This document shows positions 1-4,440 of a stretch of 5,751 nt of DNA, piece after piece; position 1 is the first letter of the stretch, and each line of letters begins with the position of its first letter. Both the position numbers and the translations under genes were made by a program. The notes below the pieces were generated by a model. It was not told where the DNA came from, ran no database searches, and worked only from the letters and a program-made list of their open reading frames with translations. This DNA comes from Hyphomicrobiaceae bacterium UBA4460 (lineage in GTDB: Bacteria; Pseudomonadota; Alphaproteobacteria; Rhizobiales; Methyloligellaceae), in contig DGOS01000094.1 of assembly GCA_002390155.1 (NCBI GenBank), positions 4,677 to 10,427 on the forward strand, given 5' to 3'.

Positions 1-7
1 ACTTTGC

Positions 8-30
8 GCGGCGGGGAGATCCCTCGCCGC
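8..30. promoter_or_regulatory. Hairpin upstream of the first gene
   Basis: Positions 8-16 pair with 22-30 (nine pairs, one of them G-T) around a five-base loop. The hairpin ends seven bases before the AGGAGG ribosome site at 37-42. No T-run follows on either strand, so it is not a standard intrinsic terminator. It could be a 5' leader stem of the gene starting at 48, or the tail structure of a gene that ends just left of the window. Confidence 0.35.
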
Positions 31-47
31 TCCGATAGGAGGACCCA

Positions 48-551
48 TTGCCTGAACCAGACATGTCCGAACCACACAAAGACGACACGGCGCTTACCGC
101 CCGGCTGCGGCGCCTGCCCGGCCAGGCGCTTCTGGCGCTGCTCAACGGCACCGCGGTCCTGGTGATCTTCGCGTCGGTTCTGGCGCTTGTTGCAACTGCC
201 AAAGTCAACAATCTGGCCCACAACGTCGCCACGACCATGACCGATACGGTGCTGTCCCGCGTCGACGTCAAGCCGCGCCAATTGCGGTCTACGCTGGAGG
301 GCGTCTCTGCCGATGTTCGGACCCTGACGGCTGAACTCAAGGTGACGCGGGCCGAAGCCGCCGCTTCTCTCGAACCGGCCGTCGCGCGGCTGAGCGAGCG
401 GCTGGCGGCGCTGGAAGGCGGTGTGAAGCGGCTCGGCGATGCGCGGGCCGCGCTGATCGACGAGGCGGTTGCGCAAGTCAGTATCTCGGTGGGCGAGGCG
501 CTCCAGCGTTTCGGCGCCTGCAAAGCGGGACTTGCATCCATGACACCTTAG
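48..551 (+). CDS. Single-pass membrane protein with coiled-coil domain, unknown function
   Basis: I do not recognise this 167-residue protein. A short charged N-terminus is followed by one hydrophobic segment at about residues 27-51, then an alanine/leucine/charged helical stretch at about 65-150 with heptad-like spacing (for example LSERLAALEGGVKRL), which suggests a coiled coil anchored in the inner membrane. The positive charges (RLRRLP) just before the membrane segment favour a cytoplasmic N-terminus and a periplasmic coiled coil. The TTG start at 48 is preferred because a full AGGAGG (37-42) lies five bases upstream. The first ATG, at 63, lies 20 bases from that site and would remove only five residues. 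There is one cysteine, near the C-terminus (157). The next gene is in the same direction, but an 79-base gap containing a palindrome separates them. Being a real gene is fairly secure; a role cannot be assigned. Confidence 0.75.
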   Translation: MPEPDMSEPHKDDTALTARLRRLPGQALLALLNGTAVLVIFASVLALVATAKVNNLAHNVATTMTDTVLSRVDVKPRQLRSTLEGVSADVRTLTAELKVTRAEAAASLEPAVARLSERLAALEGGVKRLGDARAALIDEAVAQVSISVGEALQRFGACKAGLASMTP

Positions 552-552
552 A

Positions 553-568
553 TTTGCGCTAGCGCAAA
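553..568. repeat. Perfect 16-bp palindrome after the first gene's stop codon
   Basis: TTTGCGCTAGCGCAAA reads the same on both strands and starts two bases after the TAG at 549-551. It has no unpaired centre and no T-run beyond it, so a dimeric DNA-binding site is at least as likely as a terminator. It sits about 63 bases before the ATG of the DsbA-like gene. Confidence 0.5.
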
Positions 569-630
569 GTGGCGCGCCGCATCTGGCGTATCGATTGCTA
601 CAGTCAAGGGCCGATAGGAAAAGACCATCC

Positions 631-1311
631 ATGCCGAAAATCGAGATCGCCTATTATTCCGACGTCTTGTGTATCTGGGCATACGTGGCCGAGCGGCGCC
701 TGGAGGAGCTCATTGCGGCGTTCGGCGACGAGGTCGAGATCAGGACGCGCTATTGCTCGGTGTTCCCGGATGCCTGGAGCAAGATCGAGACGAAGGGCGG
801 ATTCGAGGCCTTCAACGCGCATGTGCGCGACGTCGCCACGCGCTTTCCGCATGTCAGCGTGAATGACGATGTGTGGCTCACGGCCCGGCCCCGCACCTCG
901 GCCAGCGCGCATCTGTTTCTCAAGGCCGTCGAGCTGATCGAGACCGCGAAGCTTGAGGGTGGCAAACCCCTGCCCTATCTCGAACGGCTCTCGACCCGCG
1001 CGGCGCACGAGATGCGCGTTGCCTTCTTCGCCGAGGCGAAGGATATTGCCGACTGGCATGTACACCGCGACATCGCTGTGCGCGTCGGACTCGACTACGA
1101 CGAGGTGGACCGGCGCATTCGCTCCTCCGAAGCGGTCGCCCAGCTCGCGGTCGATTACGACCTCTGTCAAAAGAACCGCATCGAGGGTAGCCCGACCTTC
1201 GTCATGAACGACGGCCGGCAGAAATTGTTCGGCAATGTCGGCTACCGGCTGCTCGAAGCGAATGTCCAAGAATTGCTGCGCACGCCCGCAGGCGAAGCGA
1301 GCTGGTGTTGA
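631..1311 (+). CDS. DsbA-family thioredoxin-fold protein (2-hydroxychromene-2-carboxylate isomerase/FrnE-like)
   Basis: This 226-residue protein has the layout of the DsbA/HCCA-isomerase/FrnE group. A first beta strand (KIEIAYYSDVLC) runs into the active-site position, a long helical insertion spans about 50-175, and then comes the cis-proline loop EGSPTF (Pro188) and the closing GNVGYRLLEANV. FrnE-type oxidoreductases carry CPWC at the active site; here it reads C14-I15-W16-A17, so the second (resolving) cysteine is absent. The other cysteines are 42, 179 and the very last residue, 226. It has no signal peptide, so it should be cytoplasmic. A monothiol or glutathione-dependent reaction is an inference; a classical disulfide oxidase role is unlikely. 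The ATG at 631 is preferred over the in-frame TTG at 595 because AGGA at 616-619 is in range and the first strand begins right after this ATG. The next gene starts 47 bases downstream and may be cotranscribed. Confidence 0.88.
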   Translation: MPKIEIAYYSDVLCIWAYVAERRLEELIAAFGDEVEIRTRYCSVFPDAWSKIETKGGFEAFNAHVRDVATRFPHVSVNDDVWLTARPRTSASAHLFLKAVELIETAKLEGGKPLPYLERLSTRAAHEMRVAFFAEAKDIADWHVHRDIAVRVGLDYDEVDRRIRSSEAVAQLAVDYDLCQKNRIEGSPTFVMNDGRQKLFGNVGYRLLEANVQELLRTPAGEASWC

Positions 1312-1358
1312 CGCGAATATCGATTGACGAAAATCCAACTAGGCAAACAGGAGCATCC

Positions 1359-1556
1359 ATGACCGTCCAACCATCGTTAGAGGAAGTCGAGCGGCGCATT
1401 CAAATCGTCGAGGACAATCTGCGCGAGCTCGTGGAGAACGCCGCCGCCTATTCCGGCGCGGCCGACGAAGAGCGCAACGCCCAGCGCATTTCCGATCAAC
1501 AAGACAAGCTCGACGCGCTCTTAAAGCAACGTGCGGCGCTCATGGGCGAAACCTGA
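1359..1556 (+). CDS. Small helical protein of unknown function
   Basis: This is a 65-residue, highly charged, soluble protein with no cysteine, tryptophan or signal peptide. It looks like two amphipathic helices, about residues 6-30 (LEEVERRIQIVEDNLRELVE) and 36-62, joined by a short turn at AYSGAA, consistent with a helical hairpin or a dimerising coiled coil. The ATG at 1359 is chosen because AGGAG at 1349-1353 lies five bases upstream; an in-frame start at 1305 would overlap the previous gene and has no better ribosome site. It follows the DsbA-like gene in the same direction, and the next gene to the right is convergent, ending 24 bases away. I cannot name a family. Confidence 0.75.
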   Translation: MTVQPSLEEVERRIQIVEDNLRELVENAAAYSGAADEERNAQRISDQQDKLDALLKQRAALMGET

Positions 1557-1580
1557 CACGGTCTGGCGTCCGAATGCGGG

Positions 1581-1937
1581 CTAGTGCGCGCCGCCGCCTG
1601 CGAGGCCGATCCCGGTCGCGAGCGCGACCCAGACTTTGATCCGAAGCCCCCAGGCTTTGATGATGCCGAGCCTGTGGTCACGCGCGAGTGCCGTCGCGAT
1701 CAGCGCTAGCGGCAGCAGAATGCTGAAATGGCTTAACGGCGGGAAGATCTCATACGCAAATGCAATCAAAAGGAGCATTGGGATCGTCGTCTTCAGCGGC
1801 GTGCCTTCGTTGTGCCGCTCCGCGTAGCGATCGAAGCGGGCAGAGAAATGGAACACGGCAAAGACCAGGAGGAAGAGAAGGATGAGCGCCGCATAGGCCG
1901 TGGTGTCGGTCTCGCCTGGCGGCGTCCACCACGGCAC
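1581..1937 (-). CDS. Small multi-pass inner-membrane protein, unknown function
   Basis: This 118-residue protein has clear hydrophobic segments at about 14-33, 50-64 and 69-85, and a weaker one at about 96-113. Charged loops (RFDRYAERHNEG, ARDHR) separate them, so three or four membrane passes are likely. I do not recognise the family. The start is GTG at 1937, the only usual start codon between the preceding gene's stop and the first membrane segment, with a weak AAGGG at 1944-1948, six bases away. It lies 87 bases downstream of the HdeA-family gene on the same strand with no obvious terminator between them, so it may be the last gene of the channel-chaperone unit. The 87-base spacer stays open in this same frame back to the HdeA stop, which makes the exact N-terminus less certain than the gene. 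Confidence 0.72.
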   Translation of the reverse strand: MPWWTPPGETDTTAYAALILLFLLVFAVFHFSARFDRYAERHNEGTPLKTTIPMLLLIAFAYEIFPPLSHFSILLPLALIATALARDHRLGIIKAWGLRIKVWVALATGIGLAGGGAH

Positions 1938-2024
1938 CGTCTGCCCTTCGGCACCTGGTATCGATTCCGCTTTCGAGAACGCCCCCTCACCTTGCGCTAG
2001 GTCTTGATCCCTCGGCCCGCGACT

Positions 2025-2342
2025 TTACGGTTTAAGGAGCTGCTCGACCGCCTCAATCAAATTCATATCAGGGTTCTGCACGCAATAGTTCCGGAGCTTT
2101 CGCATATTGGCCTTCAAGGCCTCAACATCCACAACCGTATTGCCGCGTTTGCCGCTGTAATACCCATGCAGCCAAATCGCCAGCGTGTCGGGGCTGGCAA
2201 CCTTGTAGAGAGCGAACTGGTTACATGTGACCTTCGCCACGTCGACGGTCACTTGCGCCTTGAGCCCCGTATTCACCGAAATTGCCAATGCCATCGACAG
2301 GGCAATTGTCGCGGCAGCAGATTTGATGGCGTTTTTGAACAT
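2025..2342 (-). CDS. HdeA/HdeB-family periplasmic acid-stress chaperone
   Basis: This 105-residue protein has a signal peptide (about residues 1-29: KNAIKSAAA, a hydrophobic core, then a cut near LKA-Q). The small mature domain carries the HdeA-family pattern: Cys40 in VTCNQF, IWLHGYYSG at 56-64, and Cys87 in NYCVQNP. The two cysteines match the family disulfide. In enterobacteria HdeA is a periplasmic protein that unfolds at low pH and holds other proteins soluble; the same role is inferred here. The ATG at 2342 has a good AGGAGA site (2350-2355) seven bases away. That site overlaps the TAG stop of the upstream mechanosensitive channel gene, so the two are almost certainly cotranscribed and perhaps translationally coupled. 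The length is close to the roughly 110 residues of E. coli HdeA. I am confident of the family, less so of acid specificity. Confidence 0.9.
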   Translation of the reverse strand: MFKNAIKSAAATIALSMALAISVNTGLKAQVTVDVAKVTCNQFALYKVASPDTLAIWLHGYYSGKRGNTVVDVEALKANMRKLRNYCVQNPDMNLIEAVEQLLKP

Positions 2343-2349
2343 TAGAACG

Positions 2350-2355
2350 TCTCCT
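2350..2355 (-). promoter_or_regulatory. Shine-Dalgarno of the HdeA-family gene, overlapping the channel stop codon
   Basis: On the minus strand the channel gene ends in TAG (2356-2354), and the last two bases of that stop are the first two of AGGAGA, which lies seven bases before the ATG of the HdeA-family gene. A ribosome terminating on the channel gene would cover this site, so coupled or mutually interfering initiation is expected. Confidence 0.65.
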
Positions 2356-3760
2356 ACGAGGTGCCTTCGTCGCCCTCCACAATGGATGCAGTAGCAGTCG
2401 TCGACTTCTTTTCTTTCGCCAACACAGATCCTGCGGTCGGCTTCGGCGCCGCCTTGCTATCAATGTAATGCACATCTTGCTGCGGGTATGGGATCGAAAT
2501 TCCCGCCGCGTCGAAGAGTTCTTTCACGTAGCGCATGAGATCCCAATAGACCGTCCAGTAGTCTTCGGTTTTGACCCACGGCCGGCAGATGAGGTTGACC
2601 GAGCTGTCCGCCAACTCGTTCACCCGAATTGTCGGCTCCGGGTCCTTCAGAACGAGCGGGTGTGCCGTGACGGCCTCCTCCAGGATATGGAGCGCTTGTG
2701 GGATGGAGTCATCGTATGAAATGCCGAAGATGAGATCGACGCGCCGCGTGTCGCTCGCCGTGACGTTGGTGATGATATTGCCCCAGACATTCTTGTTCGG
2801 GATCACGATGACCTTGTTGTCGGGGGTCACCACGGTGGTCGCGACAATATTGACGGACTTGACCGTGCCATTGACGCCGCCGGTGTCGACATAGTCGCCC
2901 TCGTCGAAAGGCCGGTAGATCATGATCAGCAACCCGCTCGCCAAATTGCTCAGCGTGTCCTGCATGGCAAAGGCGGCGATGATCGACGCACCACCGATCA
3001 GGGCGAAGAGCGGCGTGATGTCGACGCCGAGCGCAGACAGGACGATCATTAGGCCAAAGGCGAGAACCAGCCAGTAGACGATCCCGATGATGAAGGCCTG
3101 GAGCAAGCTCGAAAGGTTGGGCACGTGACCGATCCAGCGCCGAACGAACTTTCGAACCATTCGTGCGACGAACAAAAGGCCTAGAAACGAGATCACGACA
3201 ATGGCGACGTCCTTGACGAGTTCTATTCCGCCGTCCTCGTCTGTCAGCCAAGCCAACGCCCGCGCCGCCAGGGTTTTGTAGTCCGCCTTCTGCGTCTCCT
3301 CGAGAGCGATGGCGCTTTGATAGCCCCTGTATTCGGCGATGGCCGCGGGGTCGCCACCCTTCTTCTCCCAGGCGTCGAGGACGGCGCTGTATTTGTCGAA
3401 CAGCTTACTGCGCTCGCCGTGGATCGCCGTGAGCTTCTCGCGTACCGCATCCTCGACCGCACCGTCAGTCTGCGCCACGGTGACTTGCGCCTCCATGACC
3501 TCTTCGGTCTTGGCTTTGACGATCAGCAGCCATTCGCCGGCGAGCCCCTTGAGCTCCGCCTTGGTCAGCGGCACAACGCGGTATTCGAGCTCTTCGATAT
3601 CGATATTCGGTTGGAGCAGCTTGCTCGGCAGGCTGGGGGCGTCGGCGGCCCGTGGTGCCTCTTGGGCCGCAGCGCCCGCTGCATCGAACAACACGTTGGG
3701 CAGAATCACCGTCGCAAAGCCGCAAAGAAGCAGCGCGCAGACCCGAAATAGACGCGACAT
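2354..3760 (-). CDS. mscS: MscS-family mechanosensitive ion channel with extended periplasmic N-terminus
   Basis: This 468-residue inner-membrane channel should release solutes on hypo-osmotic shock. It has a signal peptide (about 1-32, ending GAAAQ), a charged helical periplasmic region (about 50-175), then membrane helices at about 182-200, 217-246 and 250-281, the last lining the pore. The MscS core follows: MQDTLSNLASG (266-276), RPFDEGDYV (283-291), VIPNKNVWGNII (319-330), the beta/cytoplasmic vestibule, LNELADSS-like RVNELADSS (379-387), and ISIPYPQQDVHY (421-432). The core aligns closely with E. coli MscS (286 residues), so the extra length is the N-terminus and a low-complexity charged tail (about 434-468). 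In the pore helix the E. coli Leu105/Leu109 positions read Ile260/Phe264, and Gly113 reads Asp268. The ATG at 3760 has AAGGGGAGA (3768-3776) seven bases away. It heads a probable unit with the HdeA-family gene. Confidence 0.95.
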   Translation of the reverse strand: MSRLFRVCALLLCGFATVILPNVLFDAAGAAAQEAPRAADAPSLPSKLLQPNIDIEELEYRVVPLTKAELKGLAGEWLLIVKAKTEEVMEAQVTVAQTDGAVEDAVREKLTAIHGERSKLFDKYSAVLDAWEKKGGDPAAIAEYRGYQSAIALEETQKADYKTLAARALAWLTDEDGGIELVKDVAIVVISFLGLLFVARMVRKFVRRWIGHVPNLSSLLQAFIIGIVYWLVLAFGLMIVLSALGVDITPLFALIGGASIIAAFAMQDTLSNLASGLLIMIYRPFDEGDYVDTGGVNGTVKSVNIVATTVVTPDNKVIVIPNKNVWGNIITNVTASDTRRVDLIFGISYDDSIPQALHILEEAVTAHPLVLKDPEPTIRVNELADSSVNLICRPWVKTEDYWTVYWDLMRYVKELFDAAGISIPYPQQDVHYIDSKAAPKPTAGSVLAKEKKSTTATASIVEGDEGTS

Positions 3761-3788
3761 TATTCAGTCTCCCCTTACCCGGCCGTCT

Positions 3789-3816
3789 TTACTAGCCGGT
3801 TCGGTGCCGCTGTAAA
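3789..3816 (-). promoter_or_regulatory. Candidate sigma70-type promoter for the channel operon
   Basis: On the minus strand TTTACA (3816-3811; five of six to TTGACA) and TAGTAA (3794-3789; four of six to TATAAT) are 16 bases apart. Transcription would start near 3782, giving a leader of about 22 bases that contains the ribosome site of the channel gene. This rests on base pattern alone. Confidence 0.4.
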
Positions 3817-3826
3817 AGCCCCCGAT

Positions 3827-3849
3827 CGGCCGCAAATGACGGCCGCAAA
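3827..3849. repeat. Tandem 10-bp direct repeat upstream of the channel promoter
   Basis: CGGCCGCAAA occurs at 3827-3836 and again at 3840-3849, with a 13-bp period. The pair lies just upstream of the candidate -35 element at 3811-3816, where activators of sigma70 promoters often bind. CGGCCG within each copy is itself palindromic. Function is inferred only. Confidence 0.45.
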
Positions 3850-3942
3850 ACCCGCGCGGCCGCGCGCTCTCGGCGATGAAAATGCTGGACGGAAAGGATG
3901 GTGCGATACGGGAGACCATTGTCGATAACGTGACGCCGAAGC

Positions 3943-3954
3943 TGTGGCGCCACA
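3943..3954. repeat. Perfect 12-bp palindrome
   Basis: TGTGGCGCCACA (3943-3954) is self-complementary over its full length and lies in the gap between the channel gene and the glycine-zipper gene, just beyond the terminator stem. It could be a protein-binding site or simply a second small stem in the terminator region. Confidence 0.35.
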
Positions 3955-3993
3955 AAACGTGCCGGCGCGGCAAGGTCCCGGCCTGCCGCGCCG
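3954..3993 (-). terminator. Probable intrinsic terminator of the glycine-zipper gene
   Basis: A perfect 10-bp GC-rich stem pairs 3984-3993 with 3963-3972 around an 11-base loop. It starts seven bases after the stop codon of the minus-strand gene ending at 4001. On that strand the stem is followed by GCACG and then TTTT (3957-3954). The T-run is short and slightly displaced, so termination may be partial. Confidence 0.5.
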
Positions 3994-4000
3994 TACTACT

Positions 4001-4264
4001 CTATTTTGCCGTCATATTCTTGATGAAGCCGGCGATCAGCGTGAGGATGATGCCGCCGACGGCACCGCCGGCGATATCGCCGACCCAACCCTCGATCATC
4101 TGTCCTGCAAAATTGCCGATGAGCTGGCCCATGATGCCGCCGCCCACGGCGCCCGCAATCACGTTTCCAATGGTGCCCAGCGATTGGTTTTTCGCTACAG
4201 CGCCCGTTCCCGCGCCACCGACGGCGCCCGAGACGACTTGAACCAATAGACTTGTAAGATCCAT
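4001..4264 (-). CDS. Small glycine-zipper-type membrane protein, unknown function
   Basis: This 87-residue protein is rich in glycine and alanine. Small residues recur every four or so positions (GAVGGAGTGAV, then GNVIAGAVGGGIMGQLIG at 33-50, then GDIAGGAVGGI at 62-72). This is the pattern of glycine zippers that pack membrane helices. Hydrophobic segments lie at about 7-24, 31-57 and 64-81; there is no cleavable signal peptide and no cysteine. The ATG at 4264 is preferred to the upstream in-frame ATG at 4327. GGGAGGG lies about nine bases before it, and the extra 21 residues of the longer form are polar and would cover a 5' hairpin. It is flanked by a terminator and a divergent SET-domain gene, so it is probably monocistronic. 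Similar small proteins are, to my recollection, common and uncharacterised in Hyphomicrobiales. No function can be assigned. Confidence 0.75.
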   Translation of the reverse strand: MDLTSLLVQVVSGAVGGAGTGAVAKNQSLGTIGNVIAGAVGGGIMGQLIGNFAGQMIEGWVGDIAGGAVGGIILTLIAGFIKNMTAK

Positions 4265-4285
4265 TTGATCGTTCCCTCCCTTATT

Positions 4286-4303
4286 CGCCGCAACCATGCG
4301 GCG
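4286..4303 (-). promoter_or_regulatory. 5' leader hairpin of the glycine-zipper gene
   Basis: CGCCGCA (4286-4292) pairs perfectly with TGCGGCG (4297-4303) around a four-base loop, about 22 bases upstream of the ATG and next to the GGGAGGG ribosome site. If transcription starts near 4301-4303 (see the candidate -10 element), the mRNA would begin with this stem, a usual way of protecting a short transcript's 5' end. Confidence 0.4.
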
Positions 4304-4307
4304 AGGC

Positions 4308-4313
4308 ATTCTA
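4308..4313 (-). promoter_or_regulatory. Candidate -10 element for the glycine-zipper gene
   Basis: TAGAAT on the minus strand matches TATAAT at five of six bases. It lies inside the inverted repeat GCATT-CT-AATGC (4306-4317), which could act as an operator. No convincing -35 element stands 16-18 bases upstream, so this is a weak call. Confidence 0.22.
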
Positions 4314-4356
4314 ATGCTGACACGCATCAGGCACCAGCCTCGTTGGACATTGCCCC

Positions 4357-4388
4357 TGCGGTCCTGTGCGGCCTTGCACAGGGCCGCG
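4357..4388 (+). promoter_or_regulatory. Long hairpin in the leader of the SET-domain gene
   Basis: Positions 4357-4369 pair with 4376-4388, thirteen pairs including two G-T pairs, around the six-base loop GGCCTT. The core CCTGTGC/GCACAGG is perfect. It ends 52 bases before the ATG of the SET-domain gene and has no T-run on either side, so a simple terminator is unlikely. It could be an mRNA leader structure or a DNA-binding inverted repeat between the divergent genes. Confidence 0.45.
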
Positions 4389-4440
4389 TTGCGGGTTACC
4401 TGGGCCCGTTAGCGGCGAATCGGAAATCAAAAGCGAGGCC

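Noticed and set aside
1..38. Possible tail of a preceding gene ending at the TAG at 36-38
   Set aside because: Only 11 codons would be visible and nothing in them can be recognised; other frames are equally open.
604..1338. Long minus-strand open frame opposite the DsbA-like gene
   Set aside because: It is the mirror of a high-GC coding region. The plus-strand protein has a recognisable fold with active-site and cis-proline motifs, and the minus frame has no domain or good ribosome site.
1703..1710. GCGCTAGC, resembling the core of the palindrome at 553-568
   Set aside because: It lies within the coding sequence of the small membrane protein and is only eight bases long, so chance is sufficient.
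2004..2345. Plus-strand open frame opposite the HdeA-family gene
   Set aside because: The minus strand carries a signal peptide, both family cysteines and a strong ribosome site; the plus frame shows nothing recognisable.
3317..3815. Plus-strand open frames opposite the N-terminal part of the channel gene
   Set aside because: The composition is that of an antisense shadow, and the channel gene on the other strand is certain.
3764..3973. Minus-strand 69-codon frame in the gap before the channel gene
   Set aside because: It has an Arg/Pro-rich composition, no ribosome site worth the name, and would cover the candidate promoter and terminator; it is better read as noncoding.
3876..4249. Plus-strand frames opposite the glycine-zipper gene
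   Set aside because: The Pro/Ala/Met-rich repeats are the antisense reading of glycine-rich codons.
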